NCBI GenBank assembly: GCA_024516035.1
Contig: CM044958.1
Location: 43,394,436-43,458,435 of the forward strand
From: Bactericera cockerelli
Taxonomy: Eukaryota > Arthropoda > Insecta > Hemiptera > Triozidae
DNA: 64,000 bases
Reading direction: 5' to 3'
Part shown: positions 28,444-40,700 of the stretch, one piece after another
Position numbering within the stretch: position 1 is the first letter of the stretch
Layout: every line of letters starts with the position of its first letter
Notes under the pieces: model-generated
Seen by the model: the letters and a program-made list of their open reading frames with translations, nothing else
The model's database searches: none
Told to the model about the DNA's origin: nothing
Position numbers and translations under genes: made by a program

Positions 28444-31400
28444 TTATCCCACCAAAGCCAGAAGCAATCTCTTGTAATCCCCAGAGCAGTCATCCTGTAA
28501 CAGAAAAAGAATATTATAAGTGGTCCATTATTCCCAAAGAACCTCGCACAAACCTTAAGGCAAAAGTGGTTTCTGTACAGGTGTGATTTTTTATGTGCAT
28601 AATTTGGACAAAAGTTTTCATATTGCAAAAACGACTAAAGAAGTTCAATATTATTTCGTAGTTGGTTATTTTGGAATATAAAATAAAAGTTTGACTTGTG
28701 TACGAGAGAATAATAATAATAATATCGCCTTATTTATACTGTCCAATTCAGCAGTATTATTATTTTATATTATTTTATAAACAACACAAAAATTATAAAT
28801 TAAAATACAATATAATAGAAGAAAAAAATAAATAAATATATACATAATATGTGTCCTAACTAAAGGGCGGGGTTATTGCCTTTGGCAATCTGTTCCACCC
28901 AACCCTTGTGGTCAAAATCCCGAATAGGATGGTAACTTGTCATGTCCCGGCTGGATTTTGAACCCGCGACCTCTGAATTACCAGTCAGACGCCTTGACCA
29001 CTGAGCTACCGGGACAGACATAGTATGTTCTTGACAATCCATTTTGACATATTGTGACTTTACAAACTATACCGCATACTTTTTTTTTATAATGGAAGGC
29101 AGGAAAAAATGTTTCAAAGACACCCAGATCCATCCTAACCTGGGGTGTGGGATTTCCACCCACTAAAAACCCACATTCTCTAAAAGCTAACCCCACTTGA
29201 AAAATATCATTACTTCAAGTGCGGCGCTATAGGGCACCTACTGATTTCGTTGTAGTGCCCTCCCATCTTTCTCTTTTATAACTATTATCTCTCTCACCAT
29301 TTTCTCTATACTGTACACTCCCAATTCTCTTTATACCGCATACTGAACTAAATTATTACTCTACCTACTTCTATTTTCCCCCAAATTACCTTGATGTACT
29401 CCTCCAAGGTTTTGCCGTAGAGTTTCAAGAAGTTCTGCTTAATGTCCCCCAGATCAATCTCAGATCTCGTCACTATGATTCGGATGAGAGTTTTGTCGTC
29501 CGTGCCAATCCCTGCCATAGCGTCCTTCAGTCTCCTGGCGAGATAGGAGCTCTTGTCCTTCACACATTGCACTGAAACAGGGAAGTCCATTGTTATTATG
29601 TAATACTTTATTGGAAAACTACATAAGTACATATTGCGACACTGGACATGAAATACAAGTAATAGAATTCAATAGAGTGCATAAAAATCTAGAATCATAG
29701 ATAGGATGACTATGTTTTATACATTTCTATAAATGTCGAATAAACAATAAATTATAAATTCTAAAAAAAAAAATTTCTATGTAGTGCATCAAGGGGCTAG
29801 GTTAATGTTTTGGCTTTCTCTTCCACCGAACCCCAAATATGCTTTACATTTCTCTCTAATTCCTACGAAGTTACCTAGAAATAGCACATTGGTTGAAAAA
29901 AAAAGATACTTCTACATAACGTTCCTAAAGTTAGATAGCATCTCCGAGTCAACCATAGGGCCTTTCCTATCCGATCTGATCGCACGATCGTGGTTTTTCG
30001 AGTGAGAATATTTCGCTCAAATGCCATTCAACCCTGACCTGAAAATCAGATCATTCTGATCTCTACTTGTAGTAAACTTGTGGTAAGGTAGTGGCTTCAA
30101 AAGGGTTAATTAAATAGTTCGCCATAGTTTCTCTTGGTTTGCTCAGGTTTAGTGCTTTATAGCATAAGGTTATGTGAGTAATGAAGGGATTGGTCCATCA
30201 TTATATTACCAATAGACAGGAATCCATCCTTGACTCCCCCCGACATCTCCCCCTTGATAGCCTCCTCTATGTCGTGTCCTGCCAGGTCTTCGTACTCCTT
30301 GAATGTCCTCCTCAGCTGCTGGTAGGAGCGAGTTACTAGGATGGAGTTGAATGTCGACTCATCTGTGCCCCATTTCTTCACACCTAGCAATGAGATGATT
30401 CTGATGATTAGTTGATAGTTTTGTTGTAATTTGAGCTAATGCTAATAAAATAAATAAATTTTATTTATTTTATACTAGCCGTTTGTCCGTGCTTTGCAAC
30501 GGGACTAAATTTCAAATTTACTAAGGCATGGCCGTACTGCTGGACAGTAATGCCTTTTTGAACTTTTTATAATTTTTCTGGACAAAGCGATAATGGTTTT
30601 GGGGGGGTCAATTCTAAGACATTTTTCGCTATCTCTTACCGTTTTGGCTAAACAACTCCGGACAAACAAACATAGGTAGTCCTTTTTTCTGTTTTATATA
30701 TAGAGATAAACTTTGTTTACCGCTCTATGTACGAGTATATAAGTTATTATATTGTTGTATACCGTCAGTTTGATTCTTTTTTGCTGCCATATCGTTGAAA
30801 TTTTGAAAAATATTAGTGAAATGAACACCATAGGGGTAGGTCATTAGTTTCGATAACAGTTTTACTTTCACTGGTTGTCACACGTACATCATGCTTGTTC
30901 TCAGAATCGTGACAGGACATGACCTTTCGTTGTAAATTTGTGAAAAAATATGCTGTAAGATTGACAGTGGACTTGAAGCTTGTATAGATGCATTATAGAA
31001 GTTTAACAGTTATTATATTTGTGTTAATCACCATCACTCTTCTTCTTCACACAATCACAACTTCTCAATTTTCTATTTATAGTGATTAAAATAGAGAGGT
31101 TAGTTGATGGCATGGATATTCAGAACTATCACTTGCTGATGAGAGCAAATAAGCTCGAAACAGCTGTCCAGATATATGTTCTGATATTTATGTACATCTA
31201 ATACAACTTCTCAGCAATTTCCTTTTAAACTGATTATACTGACTCAAACTCGCTTTACAAAATCCTTGCTAAACTAAAGGGACTCGAACCACCGACCTCC
31301 AGATTACAAGACCGCCGCCTTATCGATCAAGTCACTGATGTCGGTAAGAAGTTCAACAGCTTTTTTTTTTTTTTTCTTTTCAAAATGAGTGTTTCACAGC

Positions 31401-34400
31401 ATTTTTTATTTCGTAGCCATGAAACAGGAGCTACTGTAGACGCTTTTGGTCTGTGTTGTAGCCTACCCATCCCGTAGTATGCCTCTCCTTGATGGGCGAG
31501 AAGTGACACAATACTTCCCATTTAGGTGCTGGGTCAACACGAGCGCACCGGAAGGTATCCCTTACAAACAATTGTAACCAAATTAAGAATACAAATTTTT
31601 GTCGGCACGGGGGATCGAACCCGGGACATTCCGCATGGCAAGCGAGTGCTTAACCACTGAGCTAATCGTGCGCTCATAGTTTCGTGCTTTCAGTAGTTTA
31701 CCTGCGTCCAGTAAAGCCTGTGCGTCTGCCCGCGCTACTTGGGCGTCCACCTCCACACTTTCGTCTCTGTTGGCCTGAAATTTAAAAAATCTGGTGTAAA
31801 CATCACACGACTTTCCTTATCATATTACGAATGGGGACAGGACCAAAAGCCACTGGTGACTCAAAGGTAACGGTTAGCTAAAAATGAAAGCCAAATTCGT
31901 AATCAGCACCAATCATTGGATTTGATATGTCACAATGGCAATCTAAGATGAATAATAAAAAAGTTAGTCAAAGCGGGTCCCCCCCAAAATACCGGTAAAT
32001 TGGGCCGAGGTCCAAAAAGTTCAAGATATCAAAAAAATGATCAGAAGAGACCCCTATTATTTTTTTAATCTAAGAAAATGTTGTTCTCTAACTTTTTTTG
32101 TATCTTTAACCAATTCATAGAAGCGGTGCTTGCGGCCAATATTTGCGGCCCTGCATTTTGCGGCCGATTTCAACCAAAAGTTTCGTGGTTCGTCTGGTGT
32201 ATAAAATTGATTTGCATACCAAATTTCAAGTCTCTAGCTCTTACCGTTCTTGAGATATCCTGTTCACAGACAGACAGACGCACGGACCAATGACTGAAAA
32301 CAACTTTTTTGGTATCCTGAAGCTATGATTTGTCCAGAAATGTGAAAAACTGGGTAGGTCAAATTTTCGACGAATACAATACCTACTCTCCTTATTATAG
32401 GATAAGGAAAGTAAAAAGAAACTTTATTCCTTCATATTTCCTGAAATAGGAATACATTATCATTCATTCTAGACCTCACTTGCAATCTACATATTTTTGG
32501 GGGGGGACAAGCCATGTTGATCGTATTGCTCATCAACTTGAACAGGTTTCATGACTCAGTATGAATTGACATCTTACGTATGATGTGTAACTCTCAGAAT
32601 GATTGTTATTACTGTCGATTGTTAAATACTATCAGATTGACCGACTTATGAAAAAAGTCTTTTTTATTACATATTTGATTAAATCAGTATAAACAAAAAA
32701 AGTGAGAAGTTGTACTAGATGTACATGAATATCAGAACATACCTGGACAGCTGTTTCGAGCTTATTTGCTCTCATCAGCAGGTAATGGTTCTGAATATCC
32801 AATTATCCATGCCATCAACTAACCTCTCTATTTTAATCAGTATAGGTAAACAGAAAAGTGAGAAGTTGTACTAGATTGTACTAGAATAAAATTCTATCGT
32901 CATAATGTTTTTATTATTATTATTTGTGTTGATCATAATTGAATTACTTAAACTCGCTTCACTAAATATTTGCTTGATTTGGGACTTGAAACACCGACCT
33001 CCGATTACAAGTCAACATTAATGCCCAAATTATGAAACAGGATTTGTTAATCTTTGTAAACATTATCCCTAACTTTCACCTTGACAACAACTGTTGTCAG
33101 GGTTTGCGTGGAAGAGATTGCCACAGGCAATAACCCCGCCCTTTAGGTAGGACATTTCTCTCTTTTTTTTCCTTCTTGTATATTTGTTTAATCTTTTTGT
33201 TTTAGTTTATATTTCATTGTGTTCTACTGTATATATTTTTTGTTCTACCTAATAAAGCTTTAAAAAAAAAAAAACTGTATAGATCTTATTCAAGCCGGGC
33301 TTTGTAGCTGTATTCTGTGGCCAGGCCTTCGTGGCGGAAAATCTTATTTTAGAATACCTATCGGTCATCTGATAAAATGTAAGGGTCGGCTTAAATTTAC
33401 CAATCCTGTTTAATAATACGGCCTTAAAAAGCTTTACCTGGGACAAGGAAACCAGAAGACGTTTGAAGTGTCCCGAAGTGTCACCTTTGATGTCTTTCTC
33501 CAAACTAGTTTTGTATGCTGAAATTAATAAAATGAAATTTACTGTGAAGCTATAAATTACATGAGTATATCTGACGGGTCAATAAGGTAATTTGATAGTT
33601 ACGATAACTAGTTAGAATAATTTATTAGAGTACCTTATCTCTTCTAGTAGTATGATGTGTCCTTGTGAGAGGTATAGATAGCAACATGAGCAATGGAAAA
33701 GAAAATTTGTTGTAAATAATGGAATGTTGTTTGCATGATGACTGCTCTACAGCAGATTCGTGCATCCAGGCAAATACAGAAAAATGTTTCCCTTTACATT
33801 CTTCTTTCCTTTGTTAACTGACCTGTTTGTAGACTTCCAGGAGAAACTCCTCACAATTAACACTGCGACCTAATGAGACCACCCAACAATATTTTTGTTT
33901 ATGCCGAATATTTTTTTCGAAAGGTTTTTATTTCTTTTAGTCATATTTATTTATTACTTTTTACAATCTGATTTATTTTTGGAAAATTCTATAAAAAAGT
34001 TTGGGTAATAGAAAGTCGTGTGATGTTCACACCAGTTAATCTTGTTTAAACTCAATTTAGATACAAAGTAGGATCAATTTAGATAGGAATATTCTATTTG
34101 CGTAATTGCAACATTAATTGTTGCGTGCAAACGGAATTAAAAAAAAAAAAAAAAAAAAAAAAAACCGTCTGTCCCCCTCTCCTCTCTTACCATTCTCATA
34201 GACCTGGGTGATAATCTCCCCTCCCCCTCTCTTACCATTCTCATAGACCTGGGTGATGGTCTCCCCCTCCTCTCTTACCATTCTCATAGACCTGGGTGAT
34301 GGTGCGGATACCGAAGTTGCTCAGTGTTGTGAGGATCTCCACCAGAGCCTTCTCGTCGGTGCCTATGCCGGAGATGGCTTTGTGCAGCTCCTTGGCGTAC

Positions 34401-34483
34401 AGGTCGGGTAGGGGCGTCATGAGAGCCACCACCGCGTCCTCGAAGTTCCCGCTCAGCTCACTCTTCAGTTCCCGGATGAGATC
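28444..34483 (-). CDS. AnxB9: Annexin exons 8-3, copy 1 (duplicate of 43615-50708)
   Basis: complement of 34279-34483, 33438-33517, 31702-31774, 30210-30383, 29390-29571 and 28444-28494 (TAA stop). All phases match those of the copy 2 exons described at 43615-59419. Exons 1 and 2 are not in this copy because a 100-N gap follows exon 3. Intron 6 is 638 bp here against 1694 bp in copy 2, which carries a Helitron. I infer this is the other haplotype of the same gene, not a second annexin. Confidence 0.9.
28715..29017 (-). mobile_element. SINE-C with rearranged interior
   Basis: The left end ATCGCCTTATTTATACTGTC and the right-end head CCACTGAGCTACCGGGACA are both present. The middle holds unrelated AT-rich sequence and a retro-tail hairpin block (GGTTATTGCCTTTGGCAATC). 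Second copy at 43884-44188. Confidence 0.65.
30475..30706 (-). mobile_element. Short non-autonomous Helitron (232 bp)
   Basis: On the - strand it starts TCTCTATATATAAAACAGAA and ends in a hairpin (CCGTT...AACGG) followed by CTAG, inserted between A (30474) and T (30707). It is related to 50921-51139. Second copy at 46703-46934. Confidence 0.82.
31056..31213 (+). ncRNA. Hammerhead ribozyme motif in a short tandem-unit repeat
   Basis: The core CTGATGA (31136-31142), stem II GAGC/GCTC around AAATAA, GAAA (31157-31160), stem III CAG/CTG and GTC give a type I hammerhead with predicted cleavage after 31168. A distal stem I pairs TCAGAAC (31120-31126) with GTTCTGA (31178-31184). The segment is bounded by two copies of ACAACTTCTCA about 146 bp apart, so it looks like a 1-plus-partial unit. 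Stem I next to the core is partly mismatched. Second copy at about 47284-47441. Confidence 0.75.
31221..31345 (-). mobile_element. SINE-F (tRNA-derived)
   Basis: The - strand head TGACTTGATCGATAAGGCGG and GGTGGTTCGAGTCCC, with the body AAGCGAGTTTGAGTCAGTAT. Same family as 51786-51905 and 56522-56662. Confidence 0.6.
31361..31674 (-). mobile_element. Full-length SINE-A
   Basis: On the - strand: head AGCGCACGATTAGCTCAGTG, B box GGTTCGATCCCC, body TTGACCCAGCACCTAAATGG, end TTTCATGGCTACGAAATAAA and an A-rich tail. It lies in annexin intron 5 in the sense orientation. Second copy at about 47589-47903. Confidence 0.85.
31810..32412. mobile_element. Possible TIR element in annexin intron 4
   Basis: Perfect 12-bp inverted ends ACTTTCCTTATC (31810-31821) and GATAAGGAAAGT (32401-32412). 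No clear target duplication. The GTGTGATGT-like sequence next to such ends recurs at 34015 and 57535, so the family boundary may be longer. Confidence 0.4.
32701..32870 (-). ncRNA. Hammerhead ribozyme motif, opposite orientation
   Basis: On the - strand: CTGATGA (32778-32772), GAGC-AAATAA-GCTC, GAAA, CAGCTGTC, with cleavage predicted between 32746 and 32745. Stem I is better formed than in the 31136 copy: CCTG/CAGG next to the core, an internal loop, then TCAGAAC/GTTCTGA. Flanked by GAGAAGTTGTACTAGAT copies about 156 bp apart. It is in the sense orientation in annexin intron 4. Second copy at about 48928-49098. Confidence 0.8.
33105..33274 (+). mobile_element. Retro-element 3' tail with hairpin and poly(A)
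   Basis: ATTGCCACAGGCAATAACCC forms a hairpin. Then come CCCTTTAGGTAGGACATTT, a T-rich segment, CTAATAAAGCTTT and poly(A). It is the most complete member of a tail family seen at 7278, 28870, 50800 and 55400. Confidence 0.55.
34189..34310 (-). repeat. Annexin exon 3 splice donor triplicated
   Basis: On the - strand ATCACCCAGGTCTATGAGAA then TG|GTAAGAGAGG occurs three times, with exon ends at 34279, 34236 and 34191 (spacing 43 and 45 bp). The first follows the coding exon; the other two lie in the intron. The copy 2 triplet ends at 50504, 50461 and 50416. Confidence 0.93.
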
Positions 34484-34573
34484 CTGTAGGAAGAGAACGG
34501 CTTAGCTCACCTAACCTGGTTGTAGGGTTTCCAGTGAAACCCTTACAACTAACACTGCGACCTATTATTATTA

Positions 34574-34673
34574 NNNNNNNNNNNNNNNNNNNNNNNNNNN
34601 NNNNNNNNNNNNNNNNNNNNNNNNNNNNNNNNNNNNNNNNNNNNNNNNNNNNNNNNNNNNNNNNNNNNNNNNN
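34574..34673. other. Assembly gap of 100 N
   Basis: Exactly 100 N, the conventional size for a gap of unknown length. It separates the end of one copy of the 15-kb segment from the start of the other. Confidence 0.99.
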
Positions 34674-34750
34674 CATTGTTCTTTTTTTTTTGTACATATT
34701 CAATACTGTGTCCACCATGTTTCCAAAGTCCCCCTCTCGCCCCCCCTCAG

Positions 34751-37700
34751 GCTGTCTACTTCTCGAGCGGGCTCGTGCAGGAAGCAGACTTCCGCCACTA
34801 CGGGCTCGCCTCGCCCATCTACACCCACTTCACCTCGCCCATCCGCCGCTACGCCGACATCATCGTGCACCGGCTCCTGGCGGCCTGCATCGGCGCCGGA
34901 GCCACCTACCCGGCGCTGCTAGACAAGAAGGCGACGGGCGCCCTGTGTCACAACCTCAACTATCGCAACCGCCAGGCCCAGTACGCGGGCCGAGCCTCGG
35001 TGGCTCTGCACACCCATCTCTTCTTCAGGTAAAAAGCTCTGCACACCCATCTCTTCTTCAGGTAAAAAGCTCTGCACACCCATCTCTTCTTCAGGTAAAA
35101 AGCACTGCACACCCATCTCTTCTTCAGGTAAAAAGCTCTGCACACCCATCTCTTCTTCAGGTAAAAAGCTCTGCACACCCATCTCTTCTTCAGGTAAAAA
35201 GCTCTGCACACCCATCTCTTCTTCAGGTAAAAAGCTGTGCACACCCATCTCTTCTTCAGGTAAAAAGCTCTGCACACCCATCTCTTCTTCAGGTAAAAAG
35301 CTCTGCACACCCATCTCTTCTTCAGGTAAAAAGCTCTGCACACCCATCTCTTCTTCAGGTAAAAAGCTCTGCACACCCATGTCTTCTTCAGGTGGGCGAC
35401 TCTTCTAAGTCGTATTTTTCTTTCTAACTAAAAAAAAATTTCCTGGTTAGGTTTTTTCCAAATATTTCCATTTTATTCCAAGGTCATTCGTGAAAGAAAA
35501 ATGCGTTTGGTTACTTTTAAAGATAAACAATGGACTTAAACTATAAAAGAACTGGAAGCAAGAATTTTCTACTTCCACTTTGGTTAACTTTGGAAGTGGA
35601 AATTTTTCCTCTTCCAAAAGAAAAATGACTTGCTTCCAGTTTGGTTCATTTTATTCCCGTTTGGTTAACTTTGGTTAGAAAGAAAAATACGGCATTTGAA
35701 TGGATTAGGGCCAAAAAGCTTTCTGACTTTCATAATCCTCTAATCTCTCTTTCAACTGCTTAACAACACAGACACTATCATTGGTTTTTAAAGAAAGATT
35801 TGGGTATTTTGAGAGTGCTTTTTGGAATAAGACCCTGATAAATAAATAAAGCGGAAGTCTATCCTCTACTATATTATATTGTTTGCTTACTTTGCTTGAA
35901 AAAATAAACACTTTAAAAACTACAGAGATTTAGTTCCTGAGAAAGTATTGTGATCGATTATTCAGACTATTGAGGTTGTAATGTTTAGACTTATCATAGC
36001 GTATATTTGTATAGTACATTGGATGTATGAAATCGGATTGCTTGTCACTCTCTGTTGTACAGTCGACACTGGATATAATAGAAACCTGAACGATTTCCAG
36101 GTCAAATGTACGGAAAAAGAACCTCTTTATAAGAGAAACCTGGAAGAAAAAGAGAGCAGTCCCTTTTCAGTTCTCTTATATCCAGGTGGGGGGCTTCACA
36201 CACCAGAATTGGTGTGTGAAGAATACCACATTATGTATGTCCCAGCAGTCATCTCTGCCATTGAAGAAAATCAATGGACTGGTCCTCCAGGTTGGGGGTT
36301 GATCATGGGGCTAACTACCTCATATCACAAAAAACTACAGTTGCGAATCCTCATAACCCGCCTCGGAATTCTGGACTGTCAAATTTGGATCTGAACTGGA
36401 ATACTAACATGGACACGATTTTAGGATCACGGAATAAACATGACAAATCGGATTTTAAACTTGCAACGTGGAATGTAAGAACCCTACTCCAACCTGGGAA
36501 AATGGAAGAAGTAGCCTCAGAAATGTTGAAACAAAAAATTGATATAATGGCTATTCAAGAAATAAGATGGCATGGTCAGGGCAAAATCTAAAAAAGAAAT
36601 TACAGCTTTATATACAGTGGACCCAGCAAACGAACAGGACAACTTGGAACTGGATTTATCATCAACAACAAAGTCAAAGCAAGCATCATGGATTATAAAT
36701 ACATAAATGAAAGGATTTGTAAAATGAGAATCAAAGGAAAATTTCGAAATACCACAATAATCTCAGCACATGCACCCACTGAAGAGAAAACAGAAGAAGA
36801 AAAAGAAACATTTTATGATCAACTAAGTAAGGAAGTATCTTTAACTCAAAAATATGACATGCTGCTTATACTTGGCGACTTTAACGCTAAAATAGGATAC
36901 AATGAAGATCAGATTGATGTAGCAGGAAAATACACATTACATGAATATAACAATAAAAATGGAGATTACCTTGTAAATTTTGCAGCACAACACGGACTAT
37001 ACATTAAGAGTACATCATTCCAACACAAAAAAATACACCTGGGGGCTTGGAAAATACCTGGAAGAGAAGAAGTAAACCAGATAGATCATGTTATGGTGAC
37101 AAAAAGACACTTTACTTCTATCATTGATGTTAGGGCACATAGAGGTCCAAATTGTGATTCTGATCACTATATGGTGAAAACCACTATCAGAGATAAGATG
37201 GCCAAAATAAATACAATCGCCAGAATAAAACAACCAAAATGGGATACACAGAAATTAAAAGAAGATAAAGAATGCCAAAGCAACTACCAAAGAATATTAG
37301 AAGAAAAATTGAAAGAAATCAAGGACAACGAACCATTAGAAGACAAATGGGAGAAGATCAAAGAAACAATTACACTCTCGGCACAAGAAACAATAAAAGA
37401 AAAGGAAATCAGGAGAAATAGTGGATGGTTTGACGAGGAGTGTAAAAATCTTATTGAACTCAAAAACTATGCGAGGAAGAAAATGTTGAATAGGAATACC
37501 AGAAGAAATAGTGAACAATACAAGAACTTACGTAGAAGATGTAAACAATTAATGAAAAGAAAAAAGAAAGAAAGTCTTGATCACGAAATTCAAGAGATAG
37601 AAAATTTAAATGAACTAGGAGAGACCAGAAAGTTTTACGCTGCCACCAAGAGACTAACTAAAGATTTTCAACCTAATATTACAGGGTGCAAAAGTAGAAA

Positions 37701-40700
37701 CGGAGCAATCATTACAGATGAAAGAGAAACACTTAAAATATGGGAACAGTATTTCGATAACCTCCTAAACATGCATCAAGTAAATGAAGAAGCATCATAT
37801 GATGCAACCCAACAAAGAGACGAGGGACCAGACGGAAACAATATTGAAGAGGACAACACACCAACTAGGAAAGAGATCCAAGATGCAATAAAAACAATCA
37901 AGAACAATAAAGCTCTTGGAGAGGATACCATAGTAGGTGAGCTTATAAAATATGGAGGACTGGCACTAGAATCAGCAATACTTGATTTAATCAAAGACAT
38001 ATGGAGAACAGAAACAATGCCAAGAAGTTGGAATATAGGAATAATTTGCCCAATACACAAAAAAGGTGATAAATCAGACTGTGCCAACTACAGAGGAATT
38101 ACATTATTAAACACCACTTATAAGATCCTCACAACCATACTCAATCAAAGAATCAAAGAAATATCCAACAAAAAGATCGGAGAATATCAATGTGGATTTA
38201 GGGAATCACGCGGCACAGCTGATCAATTGTTCATCGTTCGGCAAATCATGGAAAAGTTTTATGAACACAATACAGGGTGGGGCAAAAGTCTGGAAACCCC
38301 TGAATAACTTTCGAAATGCTTCTTTGGTAAAATTAAAAATTTGTAAGGTAAACCGGGCTAATAAGACCTTCTTTTAGAGTGGGGTCGATTTTTGTTACCG
38401 GCCCCCATGTCGGGGCCAGGGGGGCCAACTTCATTTTTTTAAATACGAACCCCCAGCTTGCGATACATTTTTGGAAAGGTCTTCAAATAAGAAATACATT
38501 GGTGCAAATTTTATTTTTTCAATATTAACTGTTTGCAAATGGCGTCCAACTTTGTGTATGCAGTAAAGTCTGGAAACCCCTGAATATCTTTTGAAAGGGA
38601 TTTCTCAGTAAATTTAAAATTGTGCACGGTAAGTCGGGGTAATTAGACCTTTCCAAAAATGTATCTCAAGGTGGGGTTTCGTATTTTAAGAAATGAAATT
38701 GGCCTCCCTGGCCCCGACATGGGGGCCGGTAAAAAAAATCGGTCCCATTCTAATATAAGGTCTTATTACCAAGGATTACCGTACACAATTTTAAATTTAC
38801 TGAGAAAGCCCTTTCGAAAGATATTCAGGGGTTTCCAGACTTTACTGCATACACTAAGTTGGACGCCATTTGCAAACAGTTAATAATAAAAATATAAAAT
38901 TTGCACCAATGTATTTCTTATTTAAAGACCTTTTCAAAAATGTATCGCAAGGTGGGGGTTCGTATTTAAAAAAATGAAGTTGGCCACCCTGGCCCCAACA
39001 TGGGGGCCGGTAACAAAAATCGACCCCACTCTAAAAGAAGGTCTTATTAGCCCGGTTTACCGTACAAAATTTTAATTTTACCGAAGAAGCCATTCGAAAG
39101 TTATTCAGGGGTTTCCAGACTTTTGCCCCACCCTGTATAGACTTATATATACTCGCCATAGATTTCAAACAAGCCTTTGATAGCGTAAAACGTGACAAAC
39201 TAAAACAGTCAATGCAGGACATGGAGATTCCCCTAAAACTCATAAATATGGCTATGATGACTATGGAAAAATCTTGTGCTAGAGTAAGAATTGATGGGAA
39301 ACTAAGTGATAGTTTTAACATCACATCTGGAGTTAAACAAGGGGATAGTCTTTCAAGTACTCTCTTTATAATCCTACTACACAAAGCAATTAAAGAACTA
39401 GATCAGAGAGGTACCATATTCAATAAATCAACCCAGATCTGCGCATATGCCGATGATGTTGCAATAATAGCAAGAAGTAAACAAAGACTGATAGAACTTT
39501 TTAAAGAAATTGAAAATAAATGTAAACTTGGCCTAACAATAAATGAGAGTAAAACTGTTTATATGATAATGTCCGCATCAGAAGATTGTAGGAAAGTGGA
39601 AGACCTGAAAATAGAAGAAAATTGTTTTAAAGGTGTCGATAAGCTCAAATATCTTGGAGAATTGATCAACAATGATGCAAAACCGAGCACTGCCATCCAA
39701 GAAAGAATTAAAACCGGCAACAAGGCCTACTTTGCTAATATAAAACTGCTCCGAAACAAATTAATAACTAGAAGAACAAAATTAAAAATATATAAAACTC
39801 TCATAAGACCAGTCATAACATAGGGTAGTGAATGCTGGGTAATAACACAACAAGACCAGGAAAAATTAAGAAGATTCGAAAGGAAAATAGTAAGGAAAAT
39901 CTATGGAGGCATTCAAATCAATGAAACAGACTGGAGAATCCGCAACAACCAGGAAATCAATGACATTCTAAATAATGAAGATATCGTCAAATTCATCAAA
40001 GCCCAGAGACTCAGATGGTTTGGCCACATCCAATGAATGGAAGAAGAAAGAATGCCCAAAAAAATATTAAATGCCAAATTATACAACCCAAGGAAAAAAG
40101 GAAGACCACGCCTTAGATGGATGGACCAAGTTCAAAGTGACCTGAAAACAATGAAAGTGAAAGGATGGGGAAATTTGGTGAAGGACAGACTTGTTTGGAG
40201 GCGTATTGTTGAGGAGGCCAAGGCTCACATCGGGCTGTAGTGCCACTTGGTAAGAGGTATATCCAGGTTCGACTGTATTTCGTTTATTTGTATCAGCTTT
40301 TTACTCGTGAGTTTTTAATGTCCCCTAGAAATCGAATTCAAGATGAAGACGGCTATGTGTTGTACGTGCGGAAGAACGCCCTTCAGATCTTGATCCCCAA
40401 GTACGGGCTGGAGGGGACCCTGTTCCTGCGCAGTGACGCCCCTGGGGTGTCATGGAGCTACAATGAGAAGGAGTTGACGCAGACCTGTGGGCCGGTGGTG
40501 TTCCATAGCTTCGACCCTGTCACGGTGAGTCACAAGAATAGCCACCTTAATGTTGAACAAAGAAACAACTTTTGAAAGTGGTTTTTAGTTCATCAGCATT
40601 TGTTTTTGATATTATACACTTGAATAATGTATGAATACTTCAAAGAAAAAAAAAATAAAGAAAAGAAACGGAAAAAATATCAATAATAAGAAGAAAAAAA

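Noticed and set aside
29784..30005. 73-codon + strand ORF (also 46012-46233)
   Set aside because: No motif, lies in annexin intron 6 antisense, overlaps a retro-tail block.
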